A stretch of DNA of 63,374 bases from Bacillota bacterium. GTDB taxonomy: Bacteria; Bacillota; Negativicutes; DSM-13327. Where the stretch lies: assembly GCA_017889585.1 (NCBI GenBank), contig JAGFZX010000018.1, positions 1 through 63,374 on the forward strand, read 5' to 3'. Positions 44,302 through 54,438 of this stretch are shown piece after piece. The notes beneath the pieces were generated by a model. The model made no database searches. It was not told the DNA's origin and worked only from the letters and a program-made list of their open reading frames with translations. The position numbers and the translations under genes were made by a program. The number at the start of each line of letters is the position of its first letter. Position 1 is the first letter of the stretch.

Positions 44302-45834
44302 TCATTTCTTCTGAATAGCCGAAATATCCGTGAATTCTTGCTGCAAATTCCAGTAAATACGATTATATATATCATACATTTCCTGGTAACATTTTGCTTC
44401 CTTAGCTCTAGGATTATAGGTTTTATCTACCGTTACAAAATCGGCCGTTGAAGATATGTCCTTTAATATGCCAGCAGAAACAAAGCCCAATACTGCTGCA
44501 CCAAAAGCTGCCCCTTCATTCACTGTCGGCACATTGACTGCTTGATTAAATGTATCTGCTAAAATCTGTAGCCATAAATCTGACCTGACGAAACTGCCGC
44601 TTACCCTAATTTCATGGGCTGGGCCAGTCACTTCTTGCAAAGAATGCAAGATACTATTCATTCGATAGCATACGCCTTCCATTGTAGCTCGAATCATATG
44701 CTTCTTATTGTGATTTAGTGTAAGACCGAACAATACGCCCCGAGCGTCTGCGTTCCAGTTTGGCGCCCGCTCACCTGTGAAGAAAGGAAGCATAATAAGA
44801 CCATCTGAACCTGGTGCTACTTTCCCAGCATAGCTGGACATTAATTCATAAGCATCCATACCAAGTTTTTCTGCTACCCGTTGCTCTGTTTCACTAAAAT
44901 TATCGCGCATCCAACGCAGTGCTATACCGCCATTATTGATAGCACCACCTAATACCCACACATCATCTGTTAGATTATAGCACCAAGTACGTCCTTTTTT
45001 GTCCGTGCGCGGTGCATCGGTGAGCATCCGTACCGCTCCGCTTGTGCCAATTGTCGCACTCATATCTCCAGGCTTTACTGCCCCTATACCTACATTAACC
45101 AATACACCATCACCAGCACCAATGACTACAGGAATACCTGCCTGCAGCCCTGCACGGCGAGCAAATTCACGGCTTAAGGGCTGACTGTATGTTGTCGATA
45201 CAACTTTCGGCAATGCTTCTTCTGAAATGGATAAATATCTTAGAAGATCCTGATCCCATTCTAATGTAAATAAATTATAAATTCCGGAACCGCTGGCAAT
45301 TGAACGATCCACAACCCATTGCCCAGTCAAAATTTTAAAGGTGTAATCTTTAATTGAACCAAAATACGCCGAATTATTGAATACCTCAGGCCGTTCCCTA
45401 CGTAGCCAAGCTATTTTAGTCATGGGATACATAGGATGAAGGGGACATCCTGTTCGATGATATAATGACAAGAAATCTGGATAGTTTTTTTTGATTTCCT
45501 GTACAATTTCTTGACTGCGGTTATCAGCCCATGTCATTAGTTTTGTAGTAGGTTGCCCATCTTTATCATAAGCTAAAAAACTATGAAATACAGAACTTAT
45601 GGCCAATCCGTCAGCCTTTCGCCCCTGTTGTTCTAAAGATGATGCGACTTTTCCAATAACATTCTCCATAGCCCCAATGATTACATCCGGATCTTGTTCT
45701 GCCCAGCTAGGTTGCGGCGTATGCAAAGGATACTCTTGAGAGGCATCAGCGAGAGATCGACCATCAGGTTGATAGGCTACTGCTCTTACACCAGTAGTCC
45801 CGATATCAATACCTATCCATATGACAGGTGTCAT
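44302..45834 (-). CDS. gntK: FGGY-family carbohydrate kinase, gluconokinase-like
   Basis: A 510-residue sugar kinase. The phosphate-1 motif is WIGIDIGTTGVRAVAY; the second fold has IGTSGAVRML and GGAINNGGIALRW; a C-terminal RVSGSFVRSDLWLQILADTF is the adenosine region. It resembles the GntK (FGGY) gluconokinases of Bacillus more than xylulokinases, which fits the gnd and gntP genes nearby. Start placed at ATG 45834 (AAAGGA upstream), not at 45891 or 45843. The exact sugar is inferred from context. Confidence 0.82.
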   Translation of the reverse strand: MTPVIWIGIDIGTTGVRAVAYQPDGRSLADASQEYPLHTPQPSWAEQDPDVIIGAMENVIGKVASSLEQQGRKADGLAISSVFHSFLAYDKDGQPTTKLMTWADNRSQEIVQEIKKNYPDFLSLYHRTGCPLHPMYPMTKIAWLRRERPEVFNNSAYFGSIKDYTFKILTGQWVVDRSIASGSGIYNLFTLEWDQDLLRYLSISEEALPKVVSTTYSQPLSREFARRAGLQAGIPVVIGAGDGVLVNVGIGAVKPGDMSATIGTSGAVRMLTDAPRTDKKGRTWCYNLTDDVWVLGGAINNGGIALRWMRDNFSETEQRVAEKLGMDAYELMSSYAGKVAPGSDGLIMLPFFTGERAPNWNADARGVLFGLTLNHNKKHMIRATMEGVCYRMNSILHSLQEVTGPAHEIRVSGSFVRSDLWLQILADTFNQAVNVPTVNEGAAFGAAVLGFVSAGILKDISSTADFVTVDKTYNPRAKEAKCYQEMYDIYNRIYWNLQQEFTDISAIQKK

Positions 45835-45926
45835 TTCAATCATCCTTTCCAAATACATATTTGATACGTTTAGACTCCGACCGTCATTCATGCACCATCA
45901 TTCGATTCGAAATTTTCTTTATATCC

Positions 45927-46574
45927 TTATCCTCGCCCTCTAGCTACGCGGATTGCTTCAATATATTGCTTTCCTTTACTTGTAATTGATTGATAATCAC
46001 CAGTCTTCGCACCTGATGTAAGATTACCGCCAACACCTACTGCAACACAGCCGGCTTTGATCCATTCTCCTATGTTATCAAGACTTACACCGCCAGTCGG
46101 CATAATTTTAGCATGTGGCATTGGCCCATTGATGGCTTTGACAAAAGCAGGTCCGAATATCTCTCCTGGAAATAACTTAATAATATCTGCGCCAGCTTCC
46201 ATGGCTTCCACTACTTCTTTAATAGTCATTGCTCCTGGCATAATAGGCACTCGATAACGGTTGCATAATCTAACGGTATCAATATTTAAACAAGGCGAAA
46301 CAACATATTGAGCGCCACTCAGTATCGCTATTCTTGCCGTTTCAGGATCAAGCACTGTTCCTGCTCCTAATAGAATCTCATCTGAAGAATAACTTTTCGC
46401 CAATTCATTAATAATTTCGTGTGCACCAGGAACGGTAAAAGTAACTTCAACGGCGACTACACCGCCTTCAATGCATGCTTCCGTAATTCTCTTCGCGACA
46501 TCTTTCGTTTCAGCCCTCACAACGGCAACCAGTCCAACATCACATATTCTTGAAATAACCATTTCCTTATCCAT
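45927..46574 (-). CDS. eda: KDPG/KHG-type aldolase
   Basis: A 215-residue class I aldolase. It has GLVAVVRAE, the Glu in VEVTFTVPG, the Schiff-base Lys in DIIKLFPGEIFGP and PTGGVSLDNIGEW. It cleaves 2-keto-3-deoxy-6-phosphogluconate (or 4-hydroxy-2-oxoglutarate) to pyruvate and glyceraldehyde 3-phosphate (or glyoxylate). In this cluster it should be the last step of an Entner-Doudoroff-type route, but no gluconate dehydratase gene is visible nearby. Confidence 0.9.
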   Translation of the reverse strand: MDKEMVISRICDVGLVAVVRAETKDVAKRITEACIEGGVVAVEVTFTVPGAHEIINELAKSYSSDEILLGAGTVLDPETARIAILSGAQYVVSPCLNIDTVRLCNRYRVPIMPGAMTIKEVVEAMEAGADIIKLFPGEIFGPAFVKAINGPMPHAKIMPTGGVSLDNIGEWIKAGCVAVGVGGNLTSGAKTGDYQSITSKGKQYIEAIRVARGRG

Positions 46575-46636
46575 AATAATTCTCCTTAAAATAAACTTAA
46601 TTTTTAATTATTTCATTTATTGTCCGATTGACCAAA

Positions 46637-47446
46637 TTATCTATTCAAAATATATTTCTGAATTGCATACCCAACTCCGCATTCAGTATTTGTCTTTGTC
46701 ACGTCGACGGCATACTGTTTTAATTCTGCGCATGCATTGCCCATCGCTATCCCAAGCCCCGCTTCACGAATCATTGAAATATCGCTTCCCTCATTGCCAA
46801 TTGCCATCACATTAGACATTAAAATATCCATTTCTTGGCAGATGACCTTTAGGGCAGCACCTTTACTCACAGTACGTTCTACAATTTCAAGACCATGATC
46901 GGTATCTCGAATGACATGAAAATATTCCGACCATCCCTTCAATATCTGCGCCGCCTCTTGAATCTGTAAAGGTTCATTATACAGAAAAATGCGCAGGGGC
47001 GGTTCTTGCAGCCTTCTTAATCCTTTACTGCCTACTTCTGTGTAAGGTACACCAAAAATCTTCTTATACTCAATCGTCTCCTGGATTGCTTCCTGAACAA
47101 CTAGCTGTCCTTCATAATATACCTTAATATAAAAGTTTCTTTCTTCAAAAATACTGATTATTTCTCTAAACTTTAATAAATCAACAGGTTTTCTAAGCAA
47201 AATTCGTTCTTGTTTCATATCCGTGATATAAGAACCACTTAACGAAATAAGAGGCGCTTCCAACCCCAATTGCTGCGCATATGGCAACATAGAACGAAGA
47301 GGTCTTGCCGATACCAACGTAACGATCACGCCGCGATTCATGACTTCCTTAATTATATCTACAGCTTGACGCGGAATCTTTTTATTGTCGTCGAGTAAAG
47401 TACCATCTAAATCAAGTGCTATAAACTTAATATCTGAGTTAATCAT
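46637..47446 (-). CDS. Cof-type HAD-IIB sugar phosphatase
   Basis: A 269-residue phosphatase: motif I ALDLDGTLLDD, motif II in TLVSARPLRS, motif III Lys in SKGAALKVI, and motif IV in VMAIGNEGSDISMIREAG, where the usual ND is SD. It should dephosphorylate sugar or polyol phosphates. It sits between KDPG aldolase and a hydroxyacid dehydrogenase in the sugar-acid operon. Start chosen at ATG 47446 (GAGG about 10 nt upstream), shortening the frame that begins at 47491. Confidence 0.88.
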   Translation of the reverse strand: MINSDIKFIALDLDGTLLDDNKKIPRQAVDIIKEVMNRGVIVTLVSARPLRSMLPYAQQLGLEAPLISLSGSYITDMKQERILLRKPVDLLKFREIISIFEERNFYIKVYYEGQLVVQEAIQETIEYKKIFGVPYTEVGSKGLRRLQEPPLRIFLYNEPLQIQEAAQILKGWSEYFHVIRDTDHGLEIVERTVSKGAALKVICQEMDILMSNVMAIGNEGSDISMIREAGLGIAMGNACAELKQYAVDVTKTNTECGVGYAIQKYILNR

Positions 47447-47577
47447 TATGCAACTACCTCGCTTAGAAATACCATAGACATTTCTCCTCAAACATAATCT
47501 TAATAGTTCTATATCCTTTTATTACACTAACATATAGTATAAGCGCTCCAAATACTATCGGAAGCGCTCTACTCATC

Positions 47578-48609
47578 TTAATTAACAATCCAACTTGAAG
47601 TGGCCTTTTCGTCAATAACACGTTTTAATTCACGTAATAATAGATAAGGTGTTTGGCTGAAAGTATCATTGGTCGCACCCGCTAAATGAGGTGTAAGTGT
47701 TACATTATCCATTTTTAGCAGAGGATGATCTTCTGCGATTGGTTCTGTCCAAAAAACATCCAAAGCAGCTCCGCCAATCTTTCGTTCCTGTAGTGCTTCT
47801 ATTAAATCAGTCTCATTAATTAATCCGGCCCGTGCAGTGTTAATCAGATACGCTGTCGGTTTCATCCACGAAAAAGCTTCTTTTCCAATAAGGCCTGCTG
47901 TATCCTTACTAAGTCTGGCATGAATACTGACGAAATCCGATTGTCTACATAATTCTTCGAGTGAAACTAACTCTGCGCCAAATTCGCGAAGAGCCTCTTC
48001 CTTGATATATGGATCATACACAAGAACACGTACATTAAAATTCGCCAACTTGTGAGCAACTAAGCGTCCAATATAGCCGAATCCTACCAAACCTATGGTT
48101 TTTTGGCTCACATCCCCCATAAAAGCAGAGTTAGGATATTGTTTCTTCCACTCTCCCTGCATCAATGCAGCATGGCCCCGGGCTAAATTACGTAATTCTG
48201 ACAACATCAAAGCAATGGTAAAATCAGAGACAGCCTCAGCATTACGTCCCATGGTTTTCATCACTTTAATACCTTTTGCTGTCGCAGCCTTCACATCTGC
48301 ATTTTCCGTTCCAGCACGACATACACCAATATAGGATGCACTACTTTGCCCTATAAGTTCTTTATTTAACGGTGTATGATGAGTAATAATCACATCTACA
48401 TCTGTGCCTGCCTCTATTAATTCAGCAGGTGGCTTACCTGCATCTGGTCCGTTCTTTTCCACTTGGCTACGCAAAGACCAAAATTCTTCATTACTCGCCG
48501 GCTTCCAATCCACACCCTTTACTTGTGTGTTATCACCGAAGACGTCACGTACCGCCTCCGCTAAGGAAGACGCTGATATCATAGGATCTCCTACTACCAA
48601 AAATTTCAT
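47578..48609 (-). CDS. D-2-hydroxyacid dehydrogenase, second of the cluster
   Basis: A 343-residue NAD-dependent dehydrogenase of the SerA/ErythrDH-like type. GLVGFGYIGRLVAHKLANF is the nucleotide site; INTARAGLINE and LTPHLAGAT carry catalytic Arg and His. The first 90 residues (PASNEEFWSLRSQVEKNG) are longer than in the 43300 enzyme and the two are only distantly similar. The gene begins 2 bases after the upstream kinase stop, implying co-function with that kinase on the same substrate. Confidence 0.87.
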   Translation of the reverse strand: MKFLVVGDPMISASSLAEAVRDVFGDNTQVKGVDWKPASNEEFWSLRSQVEKNGPDAGKPPAELIEAGTDVDVIITHHTPLNKELIGQSSASYIGVCRAGTENADVKAATAKGIKVMKTMGRNAEAVSDFTIALMLSELRNLARGHAALMQGEWKKQYPNSAFMGDVSQKTIGLVGFGYIGRLVAHKLANFNVRVLVYDPYIKEEALREFGAELVSLEELCRQSDFVSIHARLSKDTAGLIGKEAFSWMKPTAYLINTARAGLINETDLIEALQERKIGGAALDVFWTEPIAEDHPLLKMDNVTLTPHLAGATNDTFSQTPYLLLRELKRVIDEKATSSWIVN

Positions 48610-48611
48610 AA

Positions 48612-50129
48612 CTACGATTCCTCCTTGTTAATCAGATCATCAATTTTGTGGTTGATCTCTTGCAGCGCTGGATAGATTTCTTGATAAACTTGATTAAATA
48701 TAGCACGATATCGTGCATGTTTTTTCATATCTGGTTTGTAAAATTTATCATCCCGGCGTGTCTTCCTTACAGCATCTGCTGGGTCCTGATATACTCCAGC
48801 ACCAACCCCAGCTAGCATGGCTGCACCTAAGGTAACGACCTCGGGTACATCAAGACAAATGACAGGTTTACCTAAGACATCGGCTTTCATCTGCATCCAA
48901 AAGGGTGACTTGGTAGCCCCGCCTACTACATTAATAGCATTTATAGAATATCCTACTACCTCTTGTATACCTTCGATAATCATCGCAGATTCGTAACAAA
49001 GCCCCTCTAAAATGGCTCTTACTAAATCCCCTCGAGTATGGGATGTAGTAAGTCCAATAAAGGCTCCTTTGGACATGGGATCTGCACCTGGTGCATATTT
49101 ACCACGAAAATGCGGCAATAATAAAGCTCCCTTTGCACCTAAGGGTGATTTCTCCGCTTCCTCAATGAGAGTTGTAAAGTCCTCTTTCGCTACTTCATTA
49201 CGAAACCAATCCAAGATGACGCCTGAGGAGATAACCTGGCCTGCAATATAGTACTTATCGTCCACAATATAATTTACGCACGTAAAATTTGTATCGATAT
49301 GCTCTACATTGTTCGCTGGTTCATCCACCACCATAAGAATTTGCTCACTGGTTCCTATAGCACTCAAAGCCTGACCGCTTTCTACTAAACCGCAAGCAAA
49401 GGCACCGCATACATAATCCATTCCACCAGCGAAAACAGGGGTTCCTGTTTCAATACCAGTGAGTCCAGTGGCATAGGGTGTTATTCTTCCTACTAACTCT
49501 CCAGAGCGTTTAAGTGCAGAACATATTTCCTGGGGAATCTGAGCATGATTAAGGATTTCCTCAGACCAACAGCGGTCTCGCAAATTCACCGCCATGGTTC
49601 GGCAAGCTACTGAAAAGTCTACCCCTGCTTCTCCTGTCAGACGATAAGCAATATAATCCTGCATGGATAACCAGTGCTTCACACTTTTAAACGCCTCTGG
49701 CATTTGATTGCGGATCCATTGCACTTTGGTGATGCCAGCCATGGGATTGGGAACAAAACCGCTAATTTCAAATGCTTCTTCCCGACCAAAATTTTCCCGC
49801 CACTGTGCGGCAATTTCTTCTGTCCGTGTATCAAACCAAGTAATTGAACGATGAATCCACTGATCATTTTCGTCGAGAAGTACACTAGCAGATCCCATAC
49901 TGGCAACTGCGATTCCATCTACCTTCTCGTCGCCTAAGTGGCGCACCACTTCACGCAATGCTTCTTGCACCGCATCCCATATCTGTCCTGGATCAAATTC
50001 AGCCCAATTATTTTCTAAATAGTGAGTAACCGTTGGGCGGCTAGCCAACACCTTTAATATGCCGTTTTCTGAATAAGCTGCCACCTTACAATTAGTGGTC
50101 CCCACATCGATGCCAATTAGACAAGCCAT
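48612..50129 (-). CDS. FGGY-family carbohydrate kinase, second of the cluster
   Basis: A 505-residue kinase. It has ACLIGIDVGTTNCKVAAYS, then IGTSEQILMVV and GGATKSPFWMQMKADVLG. It is clearly distinct from the 44302 kinase and matches the FGGY group often annotated as xylulokinase-like, used for erythritol, threitol or rare pentitols and pentonates. AGGAGGAAAAGC precedes ATG 50129. Substrate not assigned. Confidence 0.85.
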   Translation of the reverse strand: MACLIGIDVGTTNCKVAAYSENGILKVLASRPTVTHYLENNWAEFDPGQIWDAVQEALREVVRHLGDEKVDGIAVASMGSASVLLDENDQWIHRSITWFDTRTEEIAAQWRENFGREEAFEISGFVPNPMAGITKVQWIRNQMPEAFKSVKHWLSMQDYIAYRLTGEAGVDFSVACRTMAVNLRDRCWSEEILNHAQIPQEICSALKRSGELVGRITPYATGLTGIETGTPVFAGGMDYVCGAFACGLVESGQALSAIGTSEQILMVVDEPANNVEHIDTNFTCVNYIVDDKYYIAGQVISSGVILDWFRNEVAKEDFTTLIEEAEKSPLGAKGALLLPHFRGKYAPGADPMSKGAFIGLTTSHTRGDLVRAILEGLCYESAMIIEGIQEVVGYSINAINVVGGATKSPFWMQMKADVLGKPVICLDVPEVVTLGAAMLAGVGAGVYQDPADAVRKTRRDDKFYKPDMKKHARYRAIFNQVYQEIYPALQEINHKIDDLINKEES

Positions 50130-50162
50130 GCTTTTCCTCCTATTCACGGTTATGTTATAACT

Positions 50163-51257
50163 TTATTTGATAATTGCCATTTCTGAATGTTGTTTAATCT
50201 CATCAGTCAGCTCATCTATGAATGGAGTAACAGATACACGCAGTCCACTCCGACCGCTAACGATATCCATACCTTCACATATTTTATCCAAGGATACTAA
50301 ATGACTAAGAATTTTCTTAGCTGACACTTTTCCACTGCGAATCATTTCTAAAGCTAAAGCATTATGTCTTGGCGCGGAGGAGAAAGCACCATAAACGGCA
50401 ATTTGTTTATAATGTACATGATTGGCATCCATCTGAATCATAGGCTCATCTTTAGGCAGACCAGCAAACAAGCAAACCTTACCCATTTTACTAGCCATAG
50501 CAATTCCTAACACTTGAGCTTCAGCTGTACCCGCTGTAACGATTACAACATTCGCCCCCAGCCCACCTGTTAATTCCATCACTGCTTGAACTCCCTCAGT
50601 CGAACTTAGGTCTATATACGCATCATATCCAAATTCCTTGGCCTCTTCTAAACGTCTTGCGCTGCGATTGACTAAAATCACTTTACCTGCGCCCCGTCCC
50701 TTAGCTAGCTCTGCATGCATGATACCGATTGGCCCAGCACCTATAACCACTACAGAATCACCTAATCCGATATTCATGACTTCCTGGGCATTCAAAACGC
50801 AAGCCAGTGGTTCTGCCAGTGATGCCTCGAGATACGTTACGCTCTCTGGAATACGATTGATATTACCTGCACGAACCGCTCCCGCAGGAACAAGCATATA
50901 TTCGGCAAAACCTCCATTATAATGATGGGCAATGGTCTTGCGTGTATAGCACATATTCTGCCAACCTGATAAACAATAGGAACAAGATCCACAACCAATT
51001 GCGGGCGCAACGATGATCCGCTCACCGACAGAATAATTCTTAACATCTGATGCTACTTCTATGATTTCCCCAGAGATTTCATGTCCTAAAACAATCGGCG
51101 TCTTAATCGCCGCATGACCATGTCGAAAAGTCCTTACATCTCCACCACAAATAGCACAAGCTTTTACTTTAATTAATACTGCCCCTGGCTCAATTTGGGG
51201 CATTGGGATATCCTCAACTATCATTTCACCAATGCCTTTATATATTGCTGCTTTCAT
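50163..51257 (-). CDS. Zinc-dependent medium-chain dehydrogenase (sorbitol/idonate type)
   Basis: A 364-residue MDR enzyme. The catalytic zinc site has CAICGGDVRTF and GHEISGEI; the structural zinc set is CGSCSYCLSGWQNMC (four Cys); the nucleotide fold is VVVIGAGPIGIMHAELAKG. It should oxidise a polyol or aldonate to the keto form, as L-iditol or L-idonate 5-dehydrogenases do. It follows the GntP gene, so it likely acts on the imported compound first. Confidence 0.88.
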   Translation of the reverse strand: MKAAIYKGIGEMIVEDIPMPQIEPGAVLIKVKACAICGGDVRTFRHGHAAIKTPIVLGHEISGEIIEVASDVKNYSVGERIIVAPAIGCGSCSYCLSGWQNMCYTRKTIAHHYNGGFAEYMLVPAGAVRAGNINRIPESVTYLEASLAEPLACVLNAQEVMNIGLGDSVVVIGAGPIGIMHAELAKGRGAGKVILVNRSARRLEEAKEFGYDAYIDLSSTEGVQAVMELTGGLGANVVIVTAGTAEAQVLGIAMASKMGKVCLFAGLPKDEPMIQMDANHVHYKQIAVYGAFSSAPRHNALALEMIRSGKVSAKKILSHLVSLDKICEGMDIVSGRSGLRVSVTPFIDELTDEIKQHSEMAIIK

Positions 51258-51360
51258 TATATTTCCCCCTATATATTCTTATATATTGCAACTCATCTGC
51301 TTCTATATGTTTAAATTCCTATAGAAATAGATATGCTTAGTCTGATTTTCTTATATTATT

Positions 51361-51399
51361 TTGACGTCCAGCCATCATAAATGTGTGCCTGGACGTCAA
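51361..51399 (-). terminator. Hairpin after the GntP gene
   Basis: The 11-bp stem TTGACGTCCAG / CTGGACGTCAA has a 17-nt loop and no strong T tract. It sits 8 bases past the GntP stop and could attenuate read-through into the dehydrogenase gene. Confidence 0.55.
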
Positions 51400-51407
51400 T
51401 GAATCCC

Positions 51408-52739
51408 TTATACTACTTGGGCCAATAGCATAATAAATACTAAAGCACTCACAGAGAGGATGGTTTCCAAAACAGTCCAGGTTTTCAATGTTTGAGGTAC
51501 TGTCATACCGAAATATTCTTTAACGATCCAGAATCCTGCGTCATTAACATGGGATGCTACAAGAGATCCCGACCCAACAGCCAGAACTAATAACTCCCTA
51601 GAAACACCAGGAAAATTGGGTATCATCGGTGCAACGATACCAGCTGCCGCCATCATCGAAACGGTAGCCGAACCTGTCGCGACACGAATCATAGCCGCAA
51701 TGAGCCACCCTAAAACAATAGGGTTCAAATTCAATGACCCAGCCGCTTTAGCAATTTCAGTGCCAACACCACTATCTAACAGTACTTTATTGAAAGCACC
51801 GCCGGCACCGATAACCATTAGAATACCAGCCATAGCCGGCAGGGATTGATCACAAAACTTTGAGATTTGCTCCATCTTAAAGTTACGGGCAAAACCAAAA
51901 GTAATAAAAGCAAACAATAATGCAAGTAAGAGAGACATAAACGGATTACCAACAAACTTGAAGAGTCCAAATAAAAAGCTAGTCTTATTCATAGTTAAGT
52001 CAGCAAAAGTTCCCAATAGCATTAAAATTACTGGCATCAAGATTGTAAGAACAGTAATACCAAAACTTGGCATTTCTTCATCTTTACGTCCAGCTTTAAC
52101 CTGATTAGCAAAAACATCCGGCACAGCCAGAGTAGGCATTCTCTTTGAGATAAATGTTGCAAACATAGGTCCAGAAATACACGCAGTCGGCAAACCAACA
52201 ATTATACTATAAACAATTGTTTTACCAATATCTGCTTTGAAAATGTCTACAGCAGCCATTGCTGCTGGATGTGGTGGAACCAAACCATGAACAACTGATA
52301 ACCCTGCAACAAGCGGGAGACCAACTTTCAATAAAGAGATTCCAGTTTCTTTAGCGATCGTGAATACGAGTGGAATTAAAAGTACTAAACCGACTTGAAA
52401 AAAAACTGGAATACCAACGATGAAAGCCACAATCATCATTGCCCAGTGTACCTTTTTCTCGCCAAAAGCACTAATCAATGTTTTCGCGACTCGTTCTGCT
52501 CCGCCTGATTCTTCCAGCATTTTACCAAGCATTGTCCCTAGACCTAATACCAAAGCAATAAAGCCAAGGGTATTGCCCATACCAGCCTGAATAGAATCAG
52601 CGATTTTGTTAAAGGGCATCCCTGCTGCAACACCCATAAATACGCATACAATCATAAGAGTTACAAAAGGATTGACTTTAAATTTGGTAATCATGATTAA
52701 AAGTAAAAGTACCGATAACGCAGCAATTCCTAATAACAT
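51408..52739 (-). CDS. gntP: GntP-family gluconate/sugar-acid permease
   Basis: A 443-residue permease with about 12 membrane segments, typical of the gluconate:H+ symporter family (GntP, GntT, IdnT). Family motifs are GLVPPHPAAMAAVDI, MIVAFIVGIPVFFQVG and GWLIAAMIRVATGSATVSM. It is the first gene of the sugar-acid operon, with a long upstream region shared with the divergent RpiR regulator. Gluconate is the expected substrate given gnd and the FGGY kinase, but idonate or a C4/C5 aldonate is possible. Confidence 0.93.
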   Translation of the reverse strand: MLLGIAALSVLLLLIMITKFKVNPFVTLMIVCVFMGVAAGMPFNKIADSIQAGMGNTLGFIALVLGLGTMLGKMLEESGGAERVAKTLISAFGEKKVHWAMMIVAFIVGIPVFFQVGLVLLIPLVFTIAKETGISLLKVGLPLVAGLSVVHGLVPPHPAAMAAVDIFKADIGKTIVYSIIVGLPTACISGPMFATFISKRMPTLAVPDVFANQVKAGRKDEEMPSFGITVLTILMPVILMLLGTFADLTMNKTSFLFGLFKFVGNPFMSLLLALLFAFITFGFARNFKMEQISKFCDQSLPAMAGILMVIGAGGAFNKVLLDSGVGTEIAKAAGSLNLNPIVLGWLIAAMIRVATGSATVSMMAAAGIVAPMIPNFPGVSRELLVLAVGSGSLVASHVNDAGFWIVKEYFGMTVPQTLKTWTVLETILSVSALVFIMLLAQVV

Positions 52740-53497
52740 AAATAAATATACCTCCTCTTTTATCTCCCTATTAAAAAGACAATATCGACCCCTTACAGAA
52801 ATAAAATGACCATTAACAATACAAAAATAAACTCCTTAAGCGGCTCCCTGCACCACCTCCTTTGCAATATACCTATACATCATTGGTCTTATCTCTTACT
52901 TAAATACCAGATCATTGGCTTAAATAAGAATTAGGTTCAATGCATATATGTAATCTTTCAAAGATCATAGTTGAATGAATCTGATAGTAGATTAACTGTA
53001 TTGAAAATAATTTTTATTTTATAATTATAGTTGAAAATAAATTTCATTTTAATTATATTAATTGTCCTTATAAAAGTCAATAAATATTTTACTGTAATTT
53101 TCAGTATTGTTTTAACATTCGGATTACTCTTTTTTAACTAAAATTGATGATATATTGTTTATAATCTTACTATTATCATTTTTTCCTACAAAATAATCTA
53201 GCTTATTCTTGTTCATTATAATTTTTTTCCGAGAATATGCACTGAAAATATACACTCTAATTATGAGTCAATCCATTTTCCTTTTGTATAATCTTTTTCA
53301 TTCCAATTTATTTTGTATCAATTTATTTTCAATATTTGATTTATCCAAGATAAAATGCATACTATTCTTAATTAAATTTCTAATAATATGTATTTAAACT
53401 ACTATTGCTAAATAACTCTTGTTAGATTTCCCATTCATTTGTTATACTAGCATTGATAATACCTGTATTTTACATTTAACGAATGAAGGAGATTTTC
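52740..53497. promoter_or_regulatory. Divergent promoter region with TTGAAAATAA repeats (candidate RpiR operators)
   Basis: 758 very AT-rich bases between the GntP and RpiR genes. TTGAAAATAA occurs at 53001-53010 and 53031-53040, and its complement (ATTTATTTTCAA) at 53320-53331. The copy at 53031 extends to a partial palindrome, TTGAAAATAAATTTCATTTT. The spacing of the first two (30 bases, about three helical turns) suits cooperative binding. A 62-codon frame at 53209-53397 is AT-run sequence and rejected. Confidence 0.5.
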
Positions 53498-54364
53498 ATG
53501 ACTATACGAGAAACCAAACAAAATACATGTCTAGCACTCATCTATAATATGTTTAAATCACTAACTAAAAGTGAACTTAAATTGGCCGAATACATAATAT
53601 CAAATCCTTCAGAAGTTATACATATGACCATTACTGAGCTAGCTGAAATTACAGGAACTGCAGAAGCCACCATCTCTCGCTTTTGCAAAAACAAACTGGG
53701 CTTTCCAGGGTTTCAAAGTCTTAAAATAGCCCTAGCGAGTGACTTATACGAACCCTTTGAGTCTATATATAACGAAGTTAATTCATATGATCCTATAGAT
53801 ATAATCGCCAACAAAGTCTTTCAAAACATCAATGAAGCCCTACAAGATACCTTGAAAATAGTAAACGCAGAATCTTTGGATCGTGCCATAACTGCAATCT
53901 TGGCTGCACGTCGTATTGAAGTGTACGGAACAGGAGGATCAGCACCTATAGCCGCTGATGTAGAACATCGTTTTTCCCGGTTCGGTATTCCTGTCAGGGC
54001 TTATGCCGATCAAGATATGCAAGCAATTTCTGCATCACTTTTATACCCAGGCGATGTCGTAATTGCTATATCCCACACTGGTTCTAATCAAAGTGTTATG
54101 GAATCCGTTAAAATAGCAAAGGAAAATGGTGCAACAATCATTGCCATTACAAGCTATATTCGCTCTCCCCTCAGTCAACTATCAGATATCATATTGAACG
54201 GTATGGCCAAGGAGATTAATTATCGCTCTGAAGCTATGTCTTCACGTTTAATTCACTTAGCATTCGTTGACGTTCTTTATGTAGGTGCTATGGTAAGACA
54301 ACCAGAACGCATCACCAATAATATGCAAAAAATCCGTAACGCTATTGCCAAAAGACGATTTTAA
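53498..54364 (+). CDS. RpiR/MurR family transcriptional regulator
   Basis: A 288-residue regulator. The HTH_6 domain (residues 1-80) contains TELAEITGTAEATISRFCKN; the SIS sugar-phosphate-binding domain (about 110-250) contains YGTGGSAPIAADVEHRFSR and VVIAISHTGSNQSVMESV. ATG 53498 follows AAGGAG at 7 nt; the ATG at 53483 overlaps that site and is not used. Divergent from the GntP operon, it should sense a phosphorylated intermediate of the pathway and control both promoters. Confidence 0.93.
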   Translation: MTIRETKQNTCLALIYNMFKSLTKSELKLAEYIISNPSEVIHMTITELAEITGTAEATISRFCKNKLGFPGFQSLKIALASDLYEPFESIYNEVNSYDPIDIIANKVFQNINEALQDTLKIVNAESLDRAITAILAARRIEVYGTGGSAPIAADVEHRFSRFGIPVRAYADQDMQAISASLLYPGDVVIAISHTGSNQSVMESVKIAKENGATIIAITSYIRSPLSQLSDIILNGMAKEINYRSEAMSSRLIHLAFVDVLYVGAMVRQPERITNNMQKIRNAIAKRRF

Positions 54365-54438
54365 TTAGAATCCTTATAAAAAAGAACTAGTATAGTCAAA
54401 AAGACTTGCTGCAATAGATAATATAATGCCCCAAGCAA

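Noticed and set aside
53209-53397. 62-codon plus-strand frame in the gntP-rpiR intergenic region
   Set aside because: It consists of Ile/Phe/Leu-rich codons from AT-rich DNA with no ribosome site.
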